Source: an uncultured Bacilli bacterium | Lineage (GTDB): Bacteria > Bacillota_I > Bacilli_A > RF39 > UBA660 | Assembly: GCA_947627405.1 (NCBI GenBank) | Contig: CANQVY010000091.1 | Coordinates: 1-5,243, forward strand | Direction: 5' to 3' | DNA length: 5,243 bases | Part shown: one piece after another, positions 1 to 5,243 of the stretch | Numbering within the stretch: the stretch's first letter is position 1 | How the letters are laid out: every line of letters starts with the position of its first letter | Notes under the pieces: model-generated | The model's input: the letters and a program-made list of their open reading frames with translations, nothing else | The model's database searches: none | Told to the model about the DNA's origin: nothing | Made by a program: the position numbers and the translations under genes

Positions 1-144
1 GACACAGAAGCTACTTTAGAAGAAGGGAGACTTTTGGAACGACTTTTGGAAGATGGAGCATTGATTGTCCTTGAAAATGCGACACACTATGCTTATTTGG
101 AACAAATCGATCGAGTCGTCAATATACTTGAAAATTTTATTTAG
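1..144 (+). CDS. alpha/beta-hydrolase fold protein, C-terminal end (partial)
   Basis: Only the last 47 codons are present; the gene starts upstream of the window and ends at TAG 142-144. The visible peptide ends with the pattern typical of the alpha/beta-hydrolase C-terminus: a hydrophobic strand (LIVLENA), then T-H-Y-A-Y-L-E, then an amphipathic helix ending V-N-I-L-E-N-F. His29 of the fragment (codon 85-87) fits the catalytic histidine. Asp1, 28 residues earlier, is at about the right distance for the catalytic acid, but it is the first codon, so its context cannot be judged. The nucleophile-elbow Ser lies outside the window, so substrate and even enzymatic activity cannot be stated. The next gene follows after 11 nt with its Shine-Dalgarno overlapping this stop, so the two are very likely co-transcribed with the cell-wall genes. 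A role in wall metabolism is only a guess from position. The codons 31-51 contain a 9-nt direct repeat (LLE-R-LLE). Confidence 0.7.
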   Translation, partial: DTEATLEEGRLLERLLEDGALIVLENATHYAYLEQIDRVVNILENFI

Positions 145-148
145 GAGG
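143..148 (+). promoter_or_regulatory. ribosome binding site of murF, overlapping upstream stop
   Basis: AGGAGG lies 7 nt before ATG 156 and includes the last two bases of the upstream TAG stop. This perfect core Shine-Dalgarno fixes the murF start and suggests that ribosomes finishing the hydrolase gene can re-initiate directly. Confidence 0.85.
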
Positions 149-155
149 TTAGCTC

Positions 156-1760
156 ATGATTTATATATTATTATTAGTTAGTATTATTTATTTCTTTGTG
201 AAAAATAAAAAAGCTTTACATATGTTACAACAAAATCTATATAACGAAAATAATCGATATATAAAATGGATGAGAAAAAATAAAAAAGAGGCTATATTCT
301 GTTATGACATAATTAATGCTTTACTTTTATTTATTGCTTTCTTTGTAAATCATTCCATATTTACTACGTGTATATTTGTTTTGGTTACTCTTATTTATAT
401 TGTATTGCTGATTACTTTATTAGGCGATTATCAAAGAGAGAAGAAACAAATTAAACATGATTTGGTTGTTACGGCAAGAATAAAACGATTGTTAGTTACC
501 ATTTGTGTTTTTCTATGTATACCTGTTTTATTTATTTTTCTTACATCTATCAATGATTTGATTTTTCTATTTGTTTTGACCTTAGGTATTAGTTTTAATT
601 ATTTTCTTATTCTTTTTGCTAATTTAGTAAACAAACCTATTGAAAAATGTGTATATCATTATTATCTTGCAAAGGCCAATAAGAAATTAAAATCTATGAA
701 TCATTTGAAAGTAATTGGAATTACTGGTAGTTATGGTAAAACAAGTTCTAAAAATATTTTGAGTGACATTTTGAATATTAAATATAATGCTTTACCAACC
801 CCTAGAAATTTAAATACAAATTATGGACTTATGATTACTATTAATAATTATTTAAGTAAATTTGATGAAATTTTAATAGCTGAAATGGGTGCATATAAAA
901 AGGGAGAAATTAAGAGCTTATGTGATATGGTTCATCCAAAATATGGGATTTTAACTACGATTGGTACTGCACATTTGGAATCTTTTGGATCCGAAAAAAA
1001 TATTCAGGAAGGTAAATTTGAGCTAATTGAATCTTTACCTATTGATGGAATAGGGGTGTTAAATAGAGATGATCCAAAACAGGTGAGTTATCCTCTTAAA
1101 AACAAGTGTAAAATTCTTTGGATTGGAATTGAACAGGAGAATGTGGATGTACTTGCTTGTAATATTGTAGGAACTAATAAAGGCTGTAAATTTGATGTTT
1201 TATTTAAAGGAGATCCTAACTTCTATACTTTTGAAACAAAATTACTTGGAAAACATAATGTATATAATATTTTAGCGGCTATTGCTTTAGGAAAAGAGTT
1301 TGGAATATCCATTGATAATTTAATAAAGGCTGTAAAACAGGTTCGTCCAATTGAACATCGTTTGGAACTAAAAAAAATCGGTTGTTTTTATCAAATTGAT
1401 GATGCTTATAATTCAAATCCAATTGGTGCTAAAATGGCTTTAGAAGTGTTATCTATGATGGATGGAGATAAAGTGGTTGTTACACCTGGTATGATTGAAT
1501 TAGGAAAAGACGAAGAGAAATACAATCGGGAATTTGGAAAGCAAATTTGCGAGATTTCTAAAGCAAAATATGTTATACTTATTGGTAAGAAGAGAACAAA
1601 ACCAATTTATGAGGGATTACTTTTAAATGGTTTTAATGAAGAAAATGTGATTTTAACGAATGATGTCAAAGAAGCATATACTATTATAAATGGATTGAAG
1701 GGGAAGAAAGATTTATATGCATTATTTGAAAACGATTTGCCAGACACATATAATGAATAG
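156..1760 (+). CDS. murF: MurF-type Mur ligase with N-terminal membrane domain (UDP-MurNAc-tripeptide--D-Ala-D-Ala ligase)
   Basis: This is a 534-residue ATP-dependent amide ligase, predicted to add D-Ala-D-Ala to UDP-MurNAc-tripeptide, the last soluble-precursor step of peptidoglycan synthesis. Seen in the sequence: the P-loop TGSYGKTSS (190-198), AEMGAYKKGEI (242-252), the conserved GTAHLESFGS (270-279, His273), Lys287 in EGKFEL at the place of the carbamylated lysine of MurE/MurF, GKHNVYN (365-371) in the helix with the ATP-site Asn, EHRLE (400-404), DDAYNSNP (415-422) and TPGMIELG (443-450). These cover the central ATPase and C-terminal Mur ligase domains (about 186-534). The N-terminal part is not the usual MurF substrate-binding domain. 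It has about five hydrophobic segments (roughly 2-16, 50-65, 68-90, 111-131, 133-157) separated by Lys/Arg-rich loops. E. coli MurF, for comparison, is about 450 residues and has no such segments. The adjoining ddl supports MurF over other Mur ligases; MurT is unlikely because its zinc-ribbon cysteines are absent. The start ATG follows AGGAGG by 7 nt. Substrate specificity is inferred. Confidence 0.87.
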   Translation: MIYILLLVSIIYFFVKNKKALHMLQQNLYNENNRYIKWMRKNKKEAIFCYDIINALLLFIAFFVNHSIFTTCIFVLVTLIYIVLLITLLGDYQREKKQIKHDLVVTARIKRLLVTICVFLCIPVLFIFLTSINDLIFLFVLTLGISFNYFLILFANLVNKPIEKCVYHYYLAKANKKLKSMNHLKVIGITGSYGKTSSKNILSDILNIKYNALPTPRNLNTNYGLMITINNYLSKFDEILIAEMGAYKKGEIKSLCDMVHPKYGILTTIGTAHLESFGSEKNIQEGKFELIESLPIDGIGVLNRDDPKQVSYPLKNKCKILWIGIEQENVDVLACNIVGTNKGCKFDVLFKGDPNFYTFETKLLGKHNVYNILAAIALGKEFGISIDNLIKAVKQVRPIEHRLELKKIGCFYQIDDAYNSNPIGAKMALEVLSMMDGDKVVVTPGMIELGKDEEKYNREFGKQICEISKAKYVILIGKKRTKPIYEGLLLNGFNEENVILTNDVKEAYTIINGLKGKKDLYALFENDLPDTYNE

Positions 1761-1764
1761 GAGG
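1759..1764 (+). promoter_or_regulatory. ribosome binding site of ddl, overlapping murF stop
   Basis: AGGAGG lies 7 nt before ATG 1772 and shares its first two bases with the murF TAG stop (1758-1760). The arrangement repeats that of the hydrolase-murF junction exactly: same stop codon, same overlap, same 11-nt gap. Confidence 0.87.
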
Positions 1765-1771
1765 AAGTAAT

Positions 1772-2989
1772 ATGAAAATTAAAGTAGGTGTTATTTTTGG
1801 TGGGGAAAGTGTTGAACATGAGGTAAGTATTATTACTGCGGTACAAGCAATGAATAAGATGGATACAGAAAAATATGATATTATTCCTATTTATATTACA
1901 AAAGATAGGCAATGGTATACAGGCGAAATTTTAAAAGAAATCGAAAATTATCAAGATATGAATCTAATTAAAAGATATTGTAAAAAAGTAGTTCTTTATG
2001 AAAAAAACGGAGCTTTTATACTTCAATCAAAAGGTTTCTTTAAAAGAACAATTAAAGAAATTGATATTGCTTTTCCAATCGTACATGGTACAAATGTAGA
2101 AGATGGTACTTTACAGGGCTATTTACAAACCATTGGAGTTCCTTATGTAGGAAGTAATGTTTATGCTTCTGTAGTTAGTCAAGATAAAATTTATATGAAG
2201 CAAATTTTTGAAAGCGAAGGAGTACCTATAAAAAATTATATTTGGTTCTATGATAATGATTATAAATTAGATAGTGCTTCTATCATTGAAAAAGTAAATA
2301 AAAATTTAAAATATCCATTAATTGTAAAACCAGCAACGCAGGGAAGTAGTATAGGAATTAAAACAGCTAAGAATGAAGAACAGTTAATCGAAGCTATTGA
2401 AGAGGCTATTAAATATGATACAAGAATTGTTATTGAAGAGTTGGTACAAAATTTAAAAGAAGTAAATATTAGTGTTTTAGGCAATTATAAAAATCAAGAA
2501 TTAAGTAGTATTGAAGAAGTTATATCAAAAGAGGATTTCTTAACTTATGAGGAAAAGTATATTGGTAGTAGCAAAGCAAAAGGTAAAATACCAATGAAAG
2601 GAACAATGAAAAATGCTTCTAAGGGTATGGTTTCCGCAGATCGAAAAATTCCTGCAGATCTTACGAAAGCATTGGAAAAACAAGTAAAAGAAGCAGCTAT
2701 TACTGTATTTAAGGCGTTGGGAAATAGCGGTGTTTGTCGAATTGATTTTTTAGTTGATACAAAAGAAAAAAAAGCTTATGTAAATGAAATTAATTCTATA
2801 CCTGGTTCTCTTGCATTCTATTTATGGGCTCCAGTTGGAAAAGAGTATACAGAATTGCTTGATGATATGATTAATGTAGGCATTAAAGACTATAAAGCAA
2901 GAATTAGCAAAACACATTCTTTTGAATCCAATATACTTAAAGGATTTGCAAATGGATTTAAAGGATTAAAAGGGACAAAAAAATTTTAA
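1772..2989 (+). CDS. ddl: D-alanine--D-alanine ligase
   Basis: This 405-residue cytoplasmic ATP-grasp enzyme condenses two D-alanines to D-Ala-D-Ala, the substrate of the MurF encoded just upstream. Seen: the N-terminal signature GGESVEHEVS (10-19) with Glu15, HGTNVEDGTLQGYL (105-118), VKPATQGSSIG (185-195) with the ATP-binding Lys186 and glycine/serine loop, the paired acids IEE (221-223), Glu230, and the Mg-binding set Asp325 (RIDF), Glu339 and Asn341 (NEINSIPGS). TYEEKY (258-263) aligns with the omega-loop DYEAKY of E. coli DdlB. Tyr263 thus takes the place of the tyrosine linked to D-Ala-D-Ala rather than D-Ala-D-lactate formation, so normal specificity is predicted. The protein is about 100 residues longer than E. 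coli DdlB (306). About 20 extra residues lie between Tyr263 and PADL (294-297), and there is a basic Gly/Lys-rich tail (about 388-405). HGTNVEDG instead of the common HG-x-x-GEDG marks a subfamily I associate with Clostridia-like bacteria (from memory). It is the last gene before a terminator. Confidence 0.95.
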   Translation: MKIKVGVIFGGESVEHEVSIITAVQAMNKMDTEKYDIIPIYITKDRQWYTGEILKEIENYQDMNLIKRYCKKVVLYEKNGAFILQSKGFFKRTIKEIDIAFPIVHGTNVEDGTLQGYLQTIGVPYVGSNVYASVVSQDKIYMKQIFESEGVPIKNYIWFYDNDYKLDSASIIEKVNKNLKYPLIVKPATQGSSIGIKTAKNEEQLIEAIEEAIKYDTRIVIEELVQNLKEVNISVLGNYKNQELSSIEEVISKEDFLTYEEKYIGSSKAKGKIPMKGTMKNASKGMVSADRKIPADLTKALEKQVKEAAITVFKALGNSGVCRIDFLVDTKEKKAYVNEINSIPGSLAFYLWAPVGKEYTELLDDMINVGIKDYKARISKTHSFESNILKGFANGFKGLKGTKKF

Positions 2990-3014
2990 AATGGAATCAT
3001 TTTATAAAAAATAG

Positions 3015-3042
3015 AAAAAGCAAGTCAGTCATTGCTTTTTTT
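3015..3042 (+). terminator. intrinsic terminator after ddl
   Basis: A perfect 9-bp stem AAAAAGCAA / TTGCTTTTT (3015-3023 with 3032-3040) has an 8-nt loop GTCAGTCA and is followed by a run of seven T (3036-3042). It lies 25 nt after the ddl stop and closes the hydrolase-murF-ddl unit. The stem is AT-rich with only two G-C pairs, so some read-through into the methyltransferase gene is possible. The A-rich 5' arm could also act weakly on the other strand, but no minus-strand gene is seen that would need it. Confidence 0.85.
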
Positions 3043-3060
3043 ATTTGCATCTTTTATAAT
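3032..3060 (+). promoter_or_regulatory. possible promoter for methyltransferase gene (weak -35, consensus -10)
   Basis: A consensus TATAAT (3055-3060) lies 17 nt downstream of TTGCTT (3032-3037), which matches only half of the -35 consensus and sits inside the 3' arm of the terminator. A gene just downstream of a terminator needs its own promoter or read-through. The predicted transcript start (about 3067) would fall inside the Shine-Dalgarno, leaving a leader of about 9 nt that keeps only its GGTGAT part. Such a short leader makes this call uncertain. Confidence 0.35.
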
Positions 3061-3061
3061 T

Positions 3062-3072
3062 AAGGTGGTGAT
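3062..3072 (+). promoter_or_regulatory. extended ribosome binding site of methyltransferase gene
   Basis: AAGGTGGTGAT differs at one base from AAGGAGGTGAT, the complement of the 16S rRNA 3' end, and precedes ATG 3076. It is long and near-perfect, fixes the start codon and predicts efficient initiation. Confidence 0.8.
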
Positions 3073-3075
3073 AAT

Positions 3076-3942
3076 ATGGATTTAGCTAAAGAATGGAAAG
3101 ATTTTGAAGTTATTGATGCTTCAAATGGAGAAAAGTTAGAAAGATGGGGAAATATCTTTTTATTACGTCCCGATCCTCAAATTGTATGGAATAATGGTCA
3201 TTTGATTAATAAATATAATTTTATTGATGCTTATTATCATAGAAATTCTAAGGGAGGAGGATACTGGGAAAATTTAAAGCATATTCCTACAAGATGGCAA
3301 ATAAAATATAAAGAATTAACATTTAATATAAAACAAATGGGATTTAAACATACAGGATTATTTCCAGAACAGGCTGTAAATTGGGATTTTATGATTGATA
3401 AAATTAAAAATTCGAATCGACCAATACGAGTTTTAAATTTATTTGCCTATACAGGTGGAGCGAGTATGGCTTGTTTATATGCGGGAGCTCATGTTGTTCA
3501 TGTGGATTCTTCACGTGGAATGGTGGATTGGGCAAAAGAAAATGCTGTTGCTTCAGGTCTTTCAGACAAACCTATTCGTTATATTGTAGATGATGTGCTA
3601 AAGTTTGTAAAAAGAGAAATTCGAAGAGGAAATAAATACGATGCTATTGTGATGGATCCTCCCAGTTATGGTAGGGGAAGTAATGGAGAAGTATGGAATA
3701 TAGAAAAAGATCTTGCGGATTTACTTGATTTATGCATGAACATTTTAGTCGATGAACCTTTATTTTTTATTATTAATTCTTATACAACGGGGCTTTCTAG
3801 TACAGTTCTTGGGAATTTATTAAAACTTACTTTAGGAGAAAAATATGATGGGACTATTACAACAGGGGAATTAGGGCTTCCCATTCGAAATAAAAATCTA
3901 ATTTTGCCTTGTGGGATTTATGGACGTTATGAAAGCAAATAA
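3076..3942 (+). CDS. class I SAM-dependent methyltransferase, RlmI/RlmK-like, without PUA domain
   Basis: This 288-residue protein is predicted to be a soluble S-adenosylmethionine-dependent methyltransferase of the group related to the 23S rRNA methyltransferases RlmI and RlmK (Methyltrans_SAM type). Seen: an N-terminal region with KLERWGNIFLLRPDP (20-34), the characteristic GLFPEQAVNWDFM (94-106), SAM-binding motif I LNLFAYTGGAS (120-130), the acidic residue after the second strand in HVDSS (Asp144), the helix VDWAKENA, VDDVLKFVKREIRRGNKYD (171-189), and the catalytic-type motif DPPSYGRG (194-201). E. coli RlmI is about 396 residues and has an N-terminal PUA RNA-binding domain; that domain is absent here and the ends look intact, so this is a short family rather than a truncation. 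The substrate (rRNA, other RNA, or something else) cannot be read from the sequence. Its last codons overlap the start of a pseudouridine synthase gene, which favours an RNA target by association. The start is set by an excellent Shine-Dalgarno. Confidence 0.85.
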   Translation: MDLAKEWKDFEVIDASNGEKLERWGNIFLLRPDPQIVWNNGHLINKYNFIDAYYHRNSKGGGYWENLKHIPTRWQIKYKELTFNIKQMGFKHTGLFPEQAVNWDFMIDKIKNSNRPIRVLNLFAYTGGASMACLYAGAHVVHVDSSRGMVDWAKENAVASGLSDKPIRYIVDDVLKFVKREIRRGNKYDAIVMDPPSYGRGSNGEVWNIEKDLADLLDLCMNILVDEPLFFIINSYTTGLSSTVLGNLLKLTLGEKYDGTITTGELGLPIRNKNLILPCGIYGRYESK

Positions 3943-4594
3943 TTTGGAAATATTATATGAAGATAATCATATTCTTGTTGTTGTAAAGCCAATTAATATT
4001 CCATCACAAGCAGATTGTAGTCATGATTTAGATATGCTTACTCTTGTTAAAAGTTATATTAAGGAAAAATATCAAAAACCGGGAAATGTTTATGTAGGAC
4101 TTGTTCATCGATTGGATCGTCCAGTTGGTGGAATTATGGTATTTGCAAAAACTTCAAAGGCTGCAAATCGACTAAGTGAATCTATAAAACAAAATCAATT
4201 TCAAAAAAAGTATTTGGCAGTAGTTCATGGTATTTTAACGAAAAAAAAAGGCACCTTAATCAATTATATAAAAAAAGACAATCAATTTAATTCTGTAATA
4301 ACGAATGAACGTGATGGAAAATATGCAGAACTTGATTATCAAGTTTTAGAAGAAAAAGGAAATAAATCTTTAGTGGATATTACGTTAAAAACAGGTAGGC
4401 ATCACCAAATTCGAGTACAATTTAAAAAAGTGAATCATCCATTATATGGAGATCAAAGATATGGATTTCAAGATCATGAGCAAATTGCTTTATATGCCTA
4501 TCAATTGGCTTTTTATCATCCTGTAAAAAAAGAAAAAATGGTTTTTACAAGATATCCCGAATATGGTATTTTTAAAGATTTTAACCTAAAATAA
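3929..4594 (+). CDS. RluA-family RNA pseudouridine synthase
   Basis: This protein (221 residues from the chosen start) is predicted to isomerise specific uridines to pseudouridine in rRNA or tRNA. Numbered from ATG 3929: motif I LYEDNHILVVVKP (9-21), motif II GLVHRLDRPVGG (57-68) with catalytic Asp63, motif III LKTGRHHQIRVQF (153-165), then HPLYGDQRYG (170-179). The protein has no N-terminal S4 domain, and its length equals that of E. coli RluA (219) rather than RluC/RluD (over 300). Which uridine it modifies cannot be told. Three in-frame starts occur 9 nt apart: GTG 3911, ATG 3920 and ATG 3929. I chose 3929 because it puts the Met eight residues before motif I, as is usual, and because GGGA (3913-3916) and GGA (3922-3924) lie upstream; the Shine-Dalgarno is nevertheless weak. 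The gene overlaps the methyltransferase by 14 nt, so its translation is probably coupled to that gene. No convincing terminator follows its TAA. Confidence 0.92.
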   Translation: MKANNLEILYEDNHILVVVKPINIPSQADCSHDLDMLTLVKSYIKEKYQKPGNVYVGLVHRLDRPVGGIMVFAKTSKAANRLSESIKQNQFQKKYLAVVHGILTKKKGTLINYIKKDNQFNSVITNERDGKYAELDYQVLEEKGNKSLVDITLKTGRHHQIRVQFKKVNHPLYGDQRYGFQDHEQIALYAYQLAFYHPVKKEKMVFTRYPEYGIFKDFNLK

Positions 4595-4597
4595 AGA

Positions 4598-4626
4598 TTG
4601 ATTTTATAAGTAAAATTTGTTATTAT
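4598..4626 (+). promoter_or_regulatory. sigma-A-type promoter with extended -10
   Basis: The -35 box TTGATT (4598-4603, 4 of 6) is followed by a 17-nt spacer, then TATTAT (4621-4626, 5 of 6) preceded by TGT (4618-4620), an extended -10 motif. The predicted transcript start is near 4633, leaving a leader of about 25 nt that contains the Shine-Dalgarno GGGAG (4645-4649). It starts 4 nt after the pseudouridine synthase stop and would give the next gene its own transcript. The spacer holds the perfect AT-only inverted repeat ATTTTA-TAAG-TAAAAT (4601-4616), which may be chance. Confidence 0.65.
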
Positions 4627-4657
4627 TAATATAGAATAAAATAAGGGAGATGGATTT

Positions 4658-5243
4658 ATGTATATATGTGCATTTAAATTTGATATAAATTGGTTTATAA
4701 GTATACCTGGATTATTAATATCTGGTGGTGTGATCTTGTTATTATTATCATTTATTTTATTTGTATCTTCTGGTCGTAAGAATAAAGCAAAAAAGGAAGA
4801 TGTAGTTAATACAAATGTAGCTCCTAATTTTAATGATCCTAGTATGAACGCAAATGTGGGAATTGATGTTTCAATCAATTCACCTATACAAAAGGAGAAT
4901 TCTTTTGTAGATTTAAATCATAATGTAAATCAAGTACCTGTTTCTCCTGTGGAACCCGTTATGCCCACTATGAATGGGGAAAATACTATGGTTTCTCCAA
5001 CTTCAACTGTTGAGCCGATTTCAGTACAGCCAGTTTCTTCAAATGTTGTAGAATCTACTCCAATCAATAATAATCCTGTAAATGTAGATCCAATTACAAT
5101 AAATCCAACTCCTGTAGAGCCAAGTCATGAAGAGAGTATGACAACGATGAATTCAAGCAATTCTATGGATAATTCTATAGGACAAACACCGATTTCTCCT
5201 ATTTCAAATACTATTGAAGAACCTTCTATTACACCAGAAAATA
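4658..5243 (+). CDS. unrecognised single-pass membrane protein with Pro/Ser/Thr/Asn-rich low-complexity tail (3' end outside window)
   Basis: The frame opens at ATG 4658, 8 nt after GGGAG (4645-4649), and stays open for 195 codons to the window edge, so the gene is incomplete at its 3' end. I do not recognise it. Residues 1-11 are a short polar start, followed by one strongly hydrophobic segment (about 12-36, containing PGLL, GG and a Leu/Ile/Phe run), then a basic patch GRKNKAKK (39-46). From about 50 on, the sequence is low in complexity: Pro, Ser, Thr, Asn, Val, Ile, Met and Glu, with loose repeats such as PVEP (97-100, 152-155), TVEP (117-120), VSP and ISP. No Cys occurs after residue 4, no Trp after 12, and no Lys or Arg from 80 to 195. 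There is no cleavage site of a classical signal peptide or lipobox, so the helix is probably an anchor. The basic patch after the helix suggests the tail faces the cytoplasm; the tail's composition would also suit a surface stalk. Any folded domain would lie beyond the window. Confidence 0.75.
   Translation, partial: MYICAFKFDINWFISIPGLLISGGVILLLLSFILFVSSGRKNKAKKEDVVNTNVAPNFNDPSMNANVGIDVSINSPIQKENSFVDLNHNVNQVPVSPVEPVMPTMNGENTMVSPTSTVEPISVQPVSSNVVESTPINNNPVNVDPITINPTPVEPSHEESMTTMNSSNSMDNSIGQTPISPISNTIEEPSITPEN

Noticed and set aside
156..1760. Reading the Mur ligase as MurT or as a poly-gamma-glutamate synthase (PgsB/CapB), which also has an N-terminal membrane segment
   Set aside because: The four-cysteine zinc ribbon and GatD partner of MurT are absent. 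PgsB/CapB is shorter and lacks the C-terminal Mur ligase motifs DDAYNSNP and TPGMIELG seen here. The adjoining ddl favours MurF.
1607..1912. Open reading frame on the minus strand across the murF-ddl junction
   Set aside because: It lies antisense to two well-supported genes, and its composition (Asn/Phe/Ser/Ile) is what a shadow of AT-rich Lys/Asn coding sequence gives.
2260..2484. Short minus-strand open frame inside ddl
   Set aside because: It is fully antisense to the ATP-grasp region of ddl and has no recognisable motif.
3003..3008. TATAAA as a promoter for the methyltransferase gene
   Set aside because: No -35-like box lies at 16-18 nt upstream, and a transcript starting there would run straight into the terminator at 3015-3042.
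4587..4626. Terminator after the pseudouridine synthase gene
   Set aside because: The possible stems are only 6 bp, all A-T, and are not followed by a continuous T run. The same bases are better explained as a promoter.
4516..4878. Minus-strand open frame over the end of the pseudouridine synthase and the start of the membrane protein gene
   Set aside because: It covers conserved coding sequence, a good + strand promoter and the Shine-Dalgarno of the next gene. Its hydrophobic stretches are the complement of AT-rich DNA.
4937..5230. Tandem DNA repeat or CRISPR-like array in the low-complexity tail gene
   Set aside because: Similarity is only at amino acid level (VEP, VSP, ISP motifs) with irregular spacing. 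There is no repeated DNA unit or constant spacer length.

Overview
The window looks like chromosome from a low-GC, Gram-positive-lineage bacterium (Bacillota or a close, wall-bearing relative of the Mollicutes, as found in gut communities). The reasons are the AT-rich coding sequence, Lys/Ile/Asn-rich proteins, strong AGGAGG-type ribosome binding sites and peptidoglycan precursor genes. All 14 tryptophans in the forward-strand genes are TGG. There is no in-frame TGA and no TGA stop (stops are TAG, TAG, TAA, TAA), so the standard bacterial code fits and the TGA=Trp code of mycoplasmas does not. I cannot name the species. All genes are on the + strand.

Region 1 (1-2989) is a tightly packed transcription unit: the 3' end of an alpha/beta-hydrolase gene, a MurF-type Mur ligase, and D-alanine--D-alanine ligase. 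Ddl makes D-Ala-D-Ala and MurF attaches it to the UDP-MurNAc-tripeptide, so these two genes encode consecutive steps of peptidoglycan precursor synthesis. Both gene junctions have the same design: the TAG stop lies inside the next gene's AGGAGG and the start codon follows after 11 nt. A 9-bp hairpin plus T-tract terminates the unit at about 3040. The MurF is unusual because a block of about five membrane helices (about 160 residues) sits where the soluble N-terminal UDP-MurNAc-binding domain is normally found.

Region 2 (3062-4594) holds two RNA-modification-type genes: a PUA-less RlmI/RlmK-like SAM methyltransferase and an RluA-family pseudouridine synthase whose start lies inside the methyltransferase's 3' end. 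The start of the first gene has a near-perfect Shine-Dalgarno that almost touches a TATAAT box.

Region 3 (4595-5243, runs off the window) begins with a good promoter (TTGATT, 17 nt, extended-10 TGTTATTAT). It drives an unrecognised protein with one membrane helix, a short basic patch, then a long Pro/Ser/Thr/Asn/Val/Glu low-complexity tail with no Lys or Arg for its last 116 visible residues. This, together with the membrane-embedded MurF, is the least ordinary content. I see no mobile elements, CRISPR arrays, rRNA or tRNA genes, and no clearly new defence or secretion system.
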